Below, in pieces: positions 1 to 6,807 of a stretch of DNA of 8,233 nucleotides. Positions within the stretch are counted from its first letter, which is position 1. Each line of letters opens with the position of its first letter. The notes beneath the pieces are model-generated. The model was not told the DNA's origin, made no database searches, and worked only from the letters and a program-made list of their open reading frames with translations. The stretch spans positions 1 through 8,233 of the forward strand of contig JAFTLL010000017.1 in the NCBI GenBank assembly GCA_017456015.1, given 5' to 3'. The stretch comes from Clostridia bacterium. Lineage in GTDB: Bacteria > Bacillota_A > Clostridia > Oscillospirales > Acutalibacteraceae. A program made the translations under genes and the position numbers.

Positions 1-242
1 TCGGTTTGCATATCGGTATCATCCTGTTTTTCATTGACATCAACCGAAAGGTCTTTTATCGTTTTTGTAATTTTGACCTGCATGCGGTTATATATATCAC
101 TGTCTGCGTTAAATGCATTTTTTACACGGGCAGCATTTGAGAGTAAAATCGCCACAAGTATTATAATTGCAAGCGCAACGCAAGCAAGTCCGAAAATCCA
201 TATTTTTTTGTATTTTTGCAAAATCAAAATTAACTTTTCCAT
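1..242 (-). CDS. Membrane protein of unknown function, N-terminal part only
   Basis: I do not recognise this protein. The reading frame is open from the start to the window edge, so only about 80 N-terminal residues are visible. They begin with a short basic segment (MEKLILILQKYKK), followed by one strongly hydrophobic helix at about residues 14-34 and then a polar, charged stretch. This suggests a single N-terminal anchor with the bulk of the protein outside the cell. I chose the ATG at 242 because an AAGGAG lies 12 bases upstream; an in-frame ATG at 269 would add nine residues but has no good ribosome binding site. The gene starts 63 bases after the stop of the cohesin/cadherin-like membrane protein, with no terminator between them, so it is probably the third gene of that operon and may belong to the same surface structure. 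Confidence 0.7.
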   Translation of the reverse strand, partial: MEKLILILQKYKKIWIFGLACVALAIIILVAILLSNAARVKNAFNADSDIYNRMQVKITKTIKDLSVDVNEKQDDTDMQT

Positions 243-254
243 AAAATCTTCGCG

Positions 255-260
255 CTCCTT
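255..260 (-). promoter_or_regulatory. Ribosome binding site favouring the start at 242
   Basis: AAGGAG reads on the minus strand 12 bases before the ATG at 242. The spacing is longer than usual. It lies inside the extension that a start at 269 would give, so it argues for the shorter protein. Confidence 0.5.
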
Positions 261-305
261 GGCTAACATAATTGCAAAGCGTACCTATTGAAACGGCAAT
301 ACTCG

Positions 306-1493
306 CTATGCTTTAAAGCGAATAACACCGAAACGAATCAAAACAAACATCACCAATGCACCGATAAGCAAAGCGAATATACACAAAGCAATAACTGGCA
401 GTACACCTAACCCACGGCTTGTATTGTCTGTATTGTCAACCTTTTCTGTCGCGGCATCTTCCGGGACTTCTTCGGATTTAATTTCAGAACCATCCTGTGC
501 GGCACGTTTGGCAATCACATAATAGGATTTTTGGCTTCCGTCCTCTGCGGTACAGGTTATTGTAACGGTATTATCGCTGCCGGCAACCAAATCCTGGCCG
601 CCACTGACCGAAACCGAAGCCTTGGCATCGGCCGCCGTTGCTCTGGCTGTAATCGCCGTTGTTTCATAAGGCAGCCAAACCACGTAGCGTTCGACACCGT
701 TCTGGAAGGGCGGAGAAATCAAAAAGCCGTCAACAGAAATGCCGGAAAGCGCCGTATTGGAGCTGGGCACATAGTTGGGATCCTGCTTACGGGTGACCTT
801 GATGGTATAGGTCTTGGTTGCACCGTTTTCTGCCTTTACAACCACACGAACCGTATTATCTCCAACCGCCAAACTATTACCGGAAATAGAAACCTTGGCC
901 TTTGCGTCCTCGGCAACCGCATTGATATTTAGCTTGGAAACGCTGTATTCCACCGTGCCGGCAGAATAAGATGTTGTGCCGGTACTGAAAGCGGGAGAAA
1001 GAGTTGCATTGCTGACAGTAAGGGATTTTAAGTTACAATTGGTGGAAAGCGGCGCAGCAACGGTTTTGCTGCCAGCGCCGGAAATCGTAGTGTCTCCGCT
1101 TAAATTGCTATAACTTCCGGAAAAAGAAACCGACAATGTCTCCCCTACCTGTGCCGAGCCGGAAACCGTAAAATTGGCAGTAACAACTGCCTTGGAGCCG
1201 CTAACTCCTGTATTTCCCAAATCAACAAAAATCGTTTTTCCTTGTACATCCAGTGTGCCAACCGAGCCAGAAATGCTGTTTAGCACTAAATTAGATGAGT
1301 GCGAAAATGTACCATCAACAGTTATAGCATTGTTAAGTGCGACATTTAAAGTGACTGTGAAACTATCGCCCGAGCGTAAGGTGGATTTAGAAAAAGAAAT
1401 CGAAGCTCCGGCAGCAGAAGCTGGCAACGGAACAGCTATAACAAAAGATAAGATTAAAATAACAGCTACAAAAAGCGTCACGGTTTTTTTCAT
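306..1493 (-). CDS. Cell-surface protein: cohesin-like domain, two cadherin-like beta-sandwich domains, C-terminal membrane anchor
   Basis: A 395-residue exported protein that stays attached to the cell membrane. Order of parts: signal peptide (1-27, likely cleavage after ALA-SER-ALA at 25-27); a beta-rich cohesin-like domain at about 29-146, opening with SISFSKSTLRSGDSFTVTLN; two cadherin-like beta-sandwich domains (PF12733 type) at about 153-235 and 248-330, the first with the hallmark LTVSNATLSPAF and both ending in a YTIKVTR/YYVIAKR-type strand; an acidic linker (331-360); and a transmembrane helix at about 363-386 with a short basic tail. There is no LPXTG sorting motif, so anchoring is by the helix. 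The start at 1493 is set by AAGGG seven bases upstream; the ATGs at 1514 and 1508 lack one. It begins 17 bases after the dockerin gene's stop. A role in surface adhesion or as a docking partner is inference. Confidence 0.85.
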   Translation of the reverse strand: MKKTVTLFVAVILILSFVIAVPLPASAAGASISFSKSTLRSGDSFTVTLNVALNNAITVDGTFSHSSNLVLNSISGSVGTLDVQGKTIFVDLGNTGVSGSKAVVTANFTVSGSAQVGETLSVSFSGSYSNLSGDTTISGAGSKTVAAPLSTNCNLKSLTVSNATLSPAFSTGTTSYSAGTVEYSVSKLNINAVAEDAKAKVSISGNSLAVGDNTVRVVVKAENGATKTYTIKVTRKQDPNYVPSSNTALSGISVDGFLISPPFQNGVERYVVWLPYETTAITARATAADAKASVSVSGGQDLVAGSDNTVTITCTAEDGSQKSYYVIAKRAAQDGSEIKSEEVPEDAATEKVDNTDNTSRGLGVLPVIALCIFALLIGALVMFVLIRFGVIRFKA

Positions 1494-1500
1494 AAATAAT

Positions 1501-1505
1501 CCCTT
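1501..1505 (-). promoter_or_regulatory. Ribosome binding site deciding the start at 1493
   Basis: AAGGG on the minus strand, seven bases before the ATG at 1493. Two upstream in-frame ATGs (1514 and 1508) would place this site inside the coding region and would make the signal peptide start with seven extra residues. Confidence 0.6.
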
Positions 1506-1510
1506 CATTC

Positions 1511-3241
1511 TCATTTGGGTTGAATAGTAATTTTACCAATAACATGAAACTTTATATTTACATAATCCGTTCCTGTAATTTTTTTGTTTCCATCGATATC
1601 GGCTGCAACAGAATACGCACCACTCAATTTGTTTTTATTCAACACATCGAATTTTACATTCACATAATCCGAACCGGTAATTTTTCCATCACCGTTGACA
1701 TCACCGGTAACAATGACCGTTAGGGTTTGTTTGACTGTATTGCCGTGAAATAAACGTACGGTAAAGCCGGTTCCGACATATTCTGTGGCACTCGCCTCGG
1801 TTCCATTGGCCCGGTATATTTTTATATATTGCGCCTCATTGATTCCCGCTTTGATTGCCGAAACCGTTGTCTCGGCCGAAATCTTACTGATATATGTAGC
1901 CCCCACAGTAAATTTAGAGGAGGTAATCGCATTGGGATATGGCGGTTTTTCTCGTGTTACGGCAATTGTATAGACTTGCTGTGTCACACCGTCTTCGGCG
2001 GTTACGGTTATTTTTATATTTGTCGTACCGCCGACTGTAAGGGTGGGATTGTTCACCGCCACCGTTGCTTTACTATCGCTCACAGTACAAGATAAATCTA
2101 ATTTATCCACCGTATAAGGTACAGTTGTTGTATAACTGTATACCCCTGCATTAAAAGCGGGAGAAAGGGTTGCGTTGGAAACCGACAAGGTTTGTAGGGT
2201 AGATTCGGTTGAGGGCGATTCTCGCGTAACAGAAATTGTATAAATCTTTTGCGTTGTCTTATCCCCCGCGGTCACCGTAACGGTAACATCGGTAACGGCT
2301 CCGGCTGTAAGAGTTGGGTTATGGATTTGTACGGCAGCATTGCTATCGGTTGCTGCCGCTTGGAAATTCAGCTTTTCAACCGAATACGGAACCGTTGCCG
2401 TATACCTGTAAACACCTGTGTTGAAAGCGGGAGAAAGGGTTGCGTTCGAAAGGGTCAAAGACGAGAGAGAGGCATCGGGTTCGAGTACCTGAACCGCTAC
2501 ATAACACTCTTCTCCTATGGCATAGAGAGCCAATGTTCCCTTGCCTTGCGCCAAAGCGGTGACCTTTCCATTTGAAAAGGAAATAATGTTTTCATTCCAG
2601 TTACGGAAATTTTCAATTGATTTATTGGCATTCAGGGTCACGCTTTCCCCGACATACATCGTTAAGCTTGACGGCGTAACCTTAAAGCGCTCACCGATAT
2701 AAAGCATTTTCAATGCCGGAATAATCGCTAAATCAAAAAAACCTGACTCTTGCGTAAATCCGGAAACCTCGCTGTCGTTTTCACTGATTTGAAAAGGAAA
2801 CTCAACTGCGAATGAACCTTCAATTATGGAAAACTCAACCGAAAACAATTCATATGTACCTTCTGTAAGGAGTTTGTCAGAAGCATCAAAAACCTTTTCG
2901 TATTGAAATAAAATTTTAGAACTGGTATCCTTCGCTTCTGCCATACCCTCCAAAGAAGAATGGACCTGTATGCCATTTTCCAAAGCCTGAAAGTTCTCCA
3001 CATCATAAGTCAAGGCGGTTTGCAAGGTTGTAATCTCTGCGTCTTCGGGTAAATCCGATATTTTTGCGCAAACCGTAACTTCAACCGTATCGGCATCCAA
3101 GGTCTCGGATGGCATTTCCAGGTAAAATTCAAAAATGCCTTGATTTGTATTTGCATGTACCGTGTTGGTTGCTGAGCAAAAGAAAGCAGATGTCAACAAA
3201 AATGTCAATGTTAACAGTACACTCATTATCCGTTTTGCCAT
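1511..3241 (-). CDS. Secreted multidomain protein: cohesin-like, BIG2-like, two cadherin-like domains and C-terminal type I dockerin
   Basis: A 576-residue exported protein. Parts in order: signal peptide (about 1-30, possible cleavage after VHA); a divergent cohesin-like beta domain at about 33-175; a bacterial Ig-like (BIG2-type) domain at about 180-254 containing VTPSSLTMYVGESVTL and a KVTALAQGKGTL strand; two cadherin-like beta-sandwich domains (PF12733 type) at about 258-340 and 348-430, both carrying NATLSPAFN and a YTI-VTR end; a linker domain at about 436-512 of the kind I associate with clostridial dockerin proteins; and a type I dockerin at about 512-570 with two calcium loops. No membrane anchor or sorting signal follows, so surface retention would depend on the dockerin or on other binding. 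No catalytic domain was seen. AGGTGA lies six bases before the ATG, and a promoter lies at 3274-3302. Cohesin-like is a weaker call than dockerin. Confidence 0.88.
   Translation of the reverse strand: MAKRIMSVLLTLTFLLTSAFFCSATNTVHANTNQGIFEFYLEMPSETLDADTVEVTVCAKISDLPEDAEITTLQTALTYDVENFQALENGIQVHSSLEGMAEAKDTSSKILFQYEKVFDASDKLLTEGTYELFSVEFSIIEGSFAVEFPFQISENDSEVSGFTQESGFFDLAIIPALKMLYIGERFKVTPSSLTMYVGESVTLNANKSIENFRNWNENIISFSNGKVTALAQGKGTLALYAIGEECYVAVQVLEPDASLSSLTLSNATLSPAFNTGVYRYTATVPYSVEKLNFQAAATDSNAAVQIHNPTLTAGAVTDVTVTVTAGDKTTQKIYTISVTRESPSTESTLQTLSVSNATLSPAFNAGVYSYTTTVPYTVDKLDLSCTVSDSKATVAVNNPTLTVGGTTNIKITVTAEDGVTQQVYTIAVTREKPPYPNAITSSKFTVGATYISKISAETTVSAIKAGINEAQYIKIYRANGTEASATEYVGTGFTVRLFHGNTVKQTLTVIVTGDVNGDGKITGSDYVNVKFDVLNKNKLSGAYSVAADIDGNKKITGTDYVNIKFHVIGKITIQPK
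1532..1708 (-). other. Type I dockerin domain coding segment
   Basis: Residues about 512-570 of the preceding protein. Loop 1 starts DVNGDGKITGSD and loop 2 starts DIDGNKKITGTD; positions 1, 3, 5, 9 and 12 carry the Asp/Asn/Thr/Asp pattern expected for calcium loops. Each loop is followed by the same helix type (YVNVKFDV and YVNIKFHV), giving the internal twofold repeat typical of dockerins that bind cohesins. Loop 2 has Asn at position 5 and two lysines after it, a mild departure from loop 1. Confidence 0.85.
1952..2470 (-). repeat. Tandem cadherin-like domain repeat within the dockerin gene
   Basis: Two domain-sized units of about 249 bases each (minus strand, about 2222-2470 and 1952-2200) encode cadherin-like domains similar along their whole length. 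A block of 23 bases is identical between them (2424-2446 and 2154-2176). A third copy in the neighbouring membrane-anchored gene (988-1010) differs at two positions. This points to internal duplication of the domain and exchange or shared origin between the two genes. Confidence 0.7.
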
Positions 3242-3247
3242 TTTGTC

Positions 3248-3253
3248 TCACCT
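3248..3253 (-). promoter_or_regulatory. Ribosome binding site of the dockerin gene
   Basis: AGGTGA on the minus strand, six bases before the ATG at 3241, matching the end of the 16S anti-Shine-Dalgarno complement. Confidence 0.6.
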
Positions 3254-3273
3254 GCTTTATTCCGTGTAATTTT

Positions 3274-3302
3274 ATTGTACCACAAATCGCTGATAAAGGG
3301 AA
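3274..3302 (-). promoter_or_regulatory. Predicted promoter of the surface-protein operon
   Basis: The -10 box TACAAT (3274-3279) is preceded by TGG, making an extended -10 (TGnTACAAT). A weak -35, TTCCCT (3297-3302), sits 17 bases upstream. The expected start point is about 25-30 bases before the AGGTGA site. No convincing terminator separates this from the creatininase-family gene upstream, so some read-through from that gene is possible. Confidence 0.5.
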
Positions 3303-3346
3303 TGGGCTTTTAACGCAAAATCGTATCCAAAATATTGCAATTTTTT

Positions 3347-4045
3347 CTATTTGCCGAGTTTTTCAACATGATTTTGAATCAAAATATCAAAACAGCGCTT
3401 GGCTTCCTTTTCATCTGCCGCAGCCGCCGTCCGATTCCAGCTCGGTTCATTATCGGTCAATTCGTTCATTTTTACCGTTTCGGGATAGGTGGCCATAATG
3501 GCTTGGGTTTCCCCTTTTCCGCCATGACCACCAAAGGCCGCTAAAATTTCCTTTGTTCCGATAACAGTATCGCAAACCTCAATTTCGGCCGGGTAGGCCG
3601 TGGATTTATCTTCTGTCCACCAACCGTTGCCCAACTCATTTTGCAACGCATACATACCGGTTTTCATTATAGCGACCTCAATAAATTTACGGATATTCGA
3701 GGCCTGATGGTGTACAAATACTTTGATTTTTTTAAATCCCATTTGCCGATAAGCGTGCAAGATTTCAGCGCAATAGCGAATAAAACAGTCAACACTGATA
3801 TCCACAGTGCCGTTTTCGGGACCCGAAACCGCATAGCCGTTAGGCGAATATACAAAAGAAGGGGCTATGACGACCGGCAATTTCTTTTCCAATTCCCGCA
3901 AGGTGCCTTCGACAAACATCAAATCGGTTCCAAGCGGCAATTGGCTGCCATGATATTCAATCGTGCCGACACCGATAAGCAAGGGTGTTCCGCTTTGAAT
4001 GGCGGACTTTAATTCTTTGGGGCACATGTTCTGTAAATACGGCAT
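3347..4045 (-). CDS. Creatininase-family metal-dependent amidohydrolase
   Basis: A 232-residue soluble, probably cytoplasmic protein of the creatininase/creatinine amidohydrolase family (PF02633), which includes hydrolases of small cyclic amides and formamides as well as MftE of mycofactocin maturation. Visible motifs: GTIEYHGSQLPLGTD at 27-41 gives the expected metal ligands Glu30, His32 and Asp41; VHHQASN at 111-117 sits where the family usually has NGHGGN; GGHGGKGET at 172-180 matches the usual GGHAGExET and keeps Glu179. The length is near the family norm. The start at 4045 is chosen because AAGGAG lies five bases upstream; a GTG at 4066 would add seven residues that swallow this site. 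It has its own promoter, sits after the terminator of the capsule module, and has no neighbour that reveals its substrate. The family call is firm; the reaction is not known. Confidence 0.85.
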   Translation of the reverse strand: MPYLQNMCPKELKSAIQSGTPLLIGVGTIEYHGSQLPLGTDLMFVEGTLRELEKKLPVVIAPSFVYSPNGYAVSGPENGTVDISVDCFIRYCAEILHAYRQMGFKKIKVFVHHQASNIRKFIEVAIMKTGMYALQNELGNGWWTEDKSTAYPAEIEVCDTVIGTKEILAAFGGHGGKGETQAIMATYPETVKMNELTDNEPSWNRTAAAADEKEAKRCFDILIQNHVEKLGK

Positions 4046-4050
4046 AAAAA

Positions 4051-4056
4051 CTCCTT
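4051..4056 (-). promoter_or_regulatory. Ribosome binding site deciding the start at 4045
   Basis: AAGGAG on the minus strand, five bases before the ATG at 4045. It makes the upstream GTG at 4066 unlikely as the start. Confidence 0.7.
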
Positions 4057-4095
4057 CTGACAACACATATCCAGTTTATTGTATAAGTTTAATTT

Positions 4096-4124
4096 ATTAT
4101 AGCATTGAAACCCCCTTTAATCAA
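4096..4124 (-). promoter_or_regulatory. Predicted sigma-A type promoter of the creatininase-family gene
   Basis: A perfect -10 box TATAAT (4096-4101) with an upstream TGC makes an extended -10. A -35 box TTGATT (4119-4124) lies 17 bases away. It begins just beyond the capsule-module terminator, so this gene starts a separate transcript with a leader of about 45 bases. Confidence 0.75.
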
Positions 4125-4143
4125 GTACTATTTGCTCTCTAAT

Positions 4144-4178
4144 AAAAAAACAGACGGCGCTCTACCGTCTGTTTTTTT
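4144..4178 (-). terminator. Intrinsic terminator after the CapD-like dehydratase gene
   Basis: A perfect inverted repeat: seven A then CAGACGG (4144-4157), a seven-base loop (4158-4164), then CCGTCTG and seven T (4165-4178). On the minus strand it gives a GC stem followed by a T run, two bases after the stop codon at 4181. The A run opposite the T run would let it work in both directions. Confidence 0.92.
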
Positions 4179-4180
4179 GC

Positions 4181-6058
4181 TTATTTTAGGGCTGGTGCTA
4201 CCTCATCATGATAGGTGGTAATTACTTCATGAAGAATCTGTCGAACACCTTCGGTATCATTTTGATTTGCCGCATCTAAAATGCGGACAATATCATCCGG
4301 GAAGGTTTTGGGGTCAACCGCGCAGGCCTTACCGATGAATATTTTTTCATTGGCGGTAGAAATCAGTCCTTCCTCGTTCATAAGAAGTTCCTCGTAGAGC
4401 TTTTCACCCGGCCGCAAACCGGTGAACTGAATCGGGATTTCGGTATAAGGCTCATAACCGTAGAACTTAATTACATTTTCGGCCAGCGTCAGTATTTTGA
4501 CCGCTTCACCCATATTGAGAACAAAAATTTCTCCGCCCTCTGCCATCGCACCGGCCTGTAATACCAAATTGACTGCTTCGGGAATGGTCATAAAATAGCG
4601 AACAATCTCGGGATGCGTAACCTTTACAGGGCCGCCGCACTCAATCTGTTTTTTAAATAAAGGGACTACCGAACCGTTAGAGCCCAATACATTTCCGAAA
4701 CGCACCATGGAAAAAGAGGTTTCGAGTGTTGTCGCATTGATATATTGAACTATCATTTCACAAAAACGCTTGGTAGCACCCATGACATTGGTGGGGTTAA
4801 CGGCTTTATCGGTAGAAATCAAGACAAATTTTTGAACACGGTATTTCGCCGCCGTAAGGGCAACATTATATGTACCGCCGATATTGTTCTTAACCGCTTC
4901 CTCCGGGTCGAATTCCATGAGCGGCACATGTTTATGCGCTGCTGCATGAAAAACAACCTGCGGGCGATATTTATCAAAAATATAATCTACTTTTTTGGCA
5001 TCACGAACCGAGGCGATTTCCACACTTAAATCCAGCGACGGATTTTTCATCAGCAAATCCTGCTGAATGTCATAAGCGTTATTTTCATAAATATCAAAAA
5101 CAATCAACTTTTTCGGACCGAGCTCGGCAATCTGCCGGCAAAGCTCTGAACCAATTGAGCCGCCACCGCCGGTGACCAAAACAACCTTATTGTTGATGAG
5201 ATTAATAATATTGCTTTTTTCCAGCAAGACCTCATCTCGGCCAAGCATATCCGAATAGCTGATAACGCGGCTCTGTTGCAAAAAGGGTTTATCACCAATC
5301 AAACTGGAAAGGAAGGGCAAAATATGAATTTCACATTTTGTTTTCATGCAAAGGTTCTTTATGCTTTCCAATTTGCTTTTGCTTGCTGACGGAATTGCAA
5401 TAAAAATCGTTTTAATATGATATTTCTCACATACATCAGGTATCAGTATCGTTGGAGCAAGAACCTTGCTCCCTTCAATATACATTCCTATTTTTTTATT
5501 GTCATCATCACACAAATAGACCGGATATCCCATTTTCGGTTTTTGCCGCAACTCTTTCAGCAGCATAACACCGGCTGTACCTGCGCCGACAATCAATATT
5601 GGATTATGCTCCTGTCGGGAATAGATGCGGCGCACCCTCGTAAGCACATAATAATACACCATACGTGAAAAGATGATTGCCAGAACAAAAAACAAGTAAC
5701 AAAGGAAGCAATATAATATTAAATCTTTGTTTTTAAAGGCCGAACCGATAACCGAAAGCAAGAAGGCGGTAATCAACGCAATCGACATTCGGAGAATATC
5801 GTTCATTGTAGAATAGCGCAACATTCGATTGTATGTACCGGAACAAAGCAAACAGAACGCGGCAACACAGACATAGGTTATATCCACATACAAAGAGGAT
5901 ATCCCTTCATACAATTCGGCAGGTGCTACAATTACATCTGCACGGCATACAAAATTATGACAAAACAAGCAGATTGCCGACATATAAAAAACATCTGCAA
6001 AGAAAACCAAGAACCTAACGGGATTAAAAGTATTCTTCTTCAAATTCCCCATCCTCAT
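4181..6058 (-). CDS. capD: Membrane-anchored nucleotide-sugar 4,6-dehydratase (CapD/PglF/WbpM family)
   Basis: A 625-residue polysaccharide biosynthesis protein, full length for the large membrane form of this family. Members convert UDP-GlcNAc to its 4-keto-6-deoxy product, the first step to several modified capsule or glycan sugars. About four transmembrane helices fill residues 14-140. A first Rossmann domain starts at ILIVGAGTAG (154-163). The catalytic short-chain-dehydrogenase-like domain starts at VTGGGGSIGSE (295-305). HAAAHKHVPLME lies at 371-382 and STDKAVNPTNVMGATKR at 415-431. In PglF the catalytic residues are Thr-Asp-Lys with Met in place of the usual Tyr; here they would be Thr416, Asp417, Lys418 and Met426. 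LRPGEKLYEELL lies at 548-559. The start is two bases after the phosphatase stop, with no clear ribosome binding site, so translation is probably coupled; ATG 6052 is an alternative. The exact product sugar is uncertain. Confidence 0.9.
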   Translation of the reverse strand: MRMGNLKKNTFNPVRFLVFFADVFYMSAICLFCHNFVCRADVIVAPAELYEGISSLYVDITYVCVAAFCLLCSGTYNRMLRYSTMNDILRMSIALITAFLLSVIGSAFKNKDLILYCFLCYLFFVLAIIFSRMVYYYVLTRVRRIYSRQEHNPILIVGAGTAGVMLLKELRQKPKMGYPVYLCDDDNKKIGMYIEGSKVLAPTILIPDVCEKYHIKTIFIAIPSASKSKLESIKNLCMKTKCEIHILPFLSSLIGDKPFLQQSRVISYSDMLGRDEVLLEKSNIINLINNKVVLVTGGGGSIGSELCRQIAELGPKKLIVFDIYENNAYDIQQDLLMKNPSLDLSVEIASVRDAKKVDYIFDKYRPQVVFHAAAHKHVPLMEFDPEEAVKNNIGGTYNVALTAAKYRVQKFVLISTDKAVNPTNVMGATKRFCEMIVQYINATTLETSFSMVRFGNVLGSNGSVVPLFKKQIECGGPVKVTHPEIVRYFMTIPEAVNLVLQAGAMAEGGEIFVLNMGEAVKILTLAENVIKFYGYEPYTEIPIQFTGLRPGEKLYEELLMNEEGLISTANEKIFIGKACAVDPKTFPDDIVRILDAANQNDTEGVRQILHEVITTYHDEVAPALK

Positions 6059-6060
6059 CT

Positions 6061-6807
6061 TTATTCTGATTTTTCGTTGAAGCTATCTCCATAATGCATC
6101 ATTATACGCGAACGGTTGTATAATTTCAGCAATAACTCTTCACCGCATTTTTTTATCAGTTTTTCATTCGCTTTAAGGAACATTCCCCTGCGCGATTCCA
6201 TTGAGTGAGCATCGCTTGCAATAAAATGAATTAGGCCGTCACGAATTAAGGTGTAGATTTTTTTGCGTGTGCAATATGGTGCTTGAACGACCGAAGAAGT
6301 AATTTGCGTACGTACATCACCGTCCACCACCAATTCCAACAGGCGGTCAAACCCACGATAACCGAAATACCGTTCAATGTGCGCGATAATCGGCTTTAAC
6401 CCTAATGTGAATTGCATGTTATACAATTCATGAATAACCCAGTCTTCCACCGCTGTCCCATACGGAATTTCCACCAACAGATAATGCGTATCCTGCAAAT
6501 TCATCTGTTTGAGTTCTTCATAGGTGCTCATACCGCGAAAAGCGCGAACTTCATATCCGCGGCGGATTTCCGGCAGTGCCTTACCGGCAACAGCCTCGGT
6601 TAAAGCGGCATAGGCGGTATCGATTTGTTCTATGTATTTCGGGAATGGCATTTTCCCCATATAAAAATGCGGGGTTGCATAAACACATTCAACCCCCTGC
6701 ATTTTTAAATCCTTTAACAAGCGTATTGATTCTGCTATATTTTTCGCACCATCATCTACGCCGGGCAGAATGTGGGAATGAATATCAATCAAATTATTTA
6801 TACGCAT
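6061..6807 (-). CDS. capC: PHP-type protein-tyrosine phosphatase (CapC/CpsB/YwqE family)
   Basis: A 248-residue cytoplasmic, metal-dependent phosphatase that removes phosphate from the tyrosine cluster of the partner kinase. The PHP-family metal ligands are all visible: DIHSHILPGVDDG (8-20) with His10 and His12, ATPH (44-47) with His47, GYE (84-86), AHIERY (142-147) with His143, and SDAH (198-201) with Asp199 and His201. The length matches YwqE-type proteins of about 250 residues. I chose the ATG at 6807 because family members begin almost directly with the DIHxH motif. An upstream ATG at 6873 would add 22 residues unlike the family. Neither has a good ribosome binding site. The chosen start overlaps the end of the kinase gene by 14 bases, which fits translational coupling of kinase and phosphatase. 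Confidence 0.9.
   Translation of the reverse strand: MRINNLIDIHSHILPGVDDGAKNIAESIRLLKDLKMQGVECVYATPHFYMGKMPFPKYIEQIDTAYAALTEAVAGKALPEIRRGYEVRAFRGMSTYEELKQMNLQDTHYLLVEIPYGTAVEDWVIHELYNMQFTLGLKPIIAHIERYFGYRGFDRLLELVVDGDVRTQITSSVVQAPYCTRKKIYTLIRDGLIHFIASDAHSMESRRGMFLKANEKLIKKCGEELLLKLYNRSRIMMHYGDSFNEKSE

Noticed and set aside
34..291. Plus-strand open frame of 85 codons at the left edge
   Set aside because: It is antisense to the membrane-protein gene whose frame has a ribosome binding site and a clear transmembrane helix. The plus frame has no family resemblance.
353..404. LPXTG-type sorting signal at the end of the membrane-anchored cohesin/cadherin-like protein
   Set aside because: A hydrophobic helix and a basic tail are present, but no LPXTG-like motif precedes them, so sortase anchoring is not supported.
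1174..2575. Several plus-strand open frames of 60-130 codons across the two surface-protein genes
   Set aside because: They lie opposite long, domain-rich minus-strand genes. Their translations look like mirror images of repetitive beta-domain coding, without signal peptides, motifs or good starts.
3155..3241. Lipoprotein signal in the dockerin protein, because of a Cys near residue 22
   Set aside because: The residues before the Cys (Ala-Phe-Phe) do not fit a lipobox. An ordinary signal peptide with cleavage further on is more likely.
3303..3346. Possible terminator after the creatininase-family gene
   Set aside because: Only a short AT-only imperfect palindrome around ATTGCAAT is present, with no GC stem plus T run on the minus strand.
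3109..3498. Plus-strand open frame of 129 codons spanning the gap between the dockerin gene and the hydrolase gene
   Set aside because: It covers the ends of two well-supported minus-strand genes and a predicted minus-strand promoter. No ribosome binding site or recognisable domain was seen.
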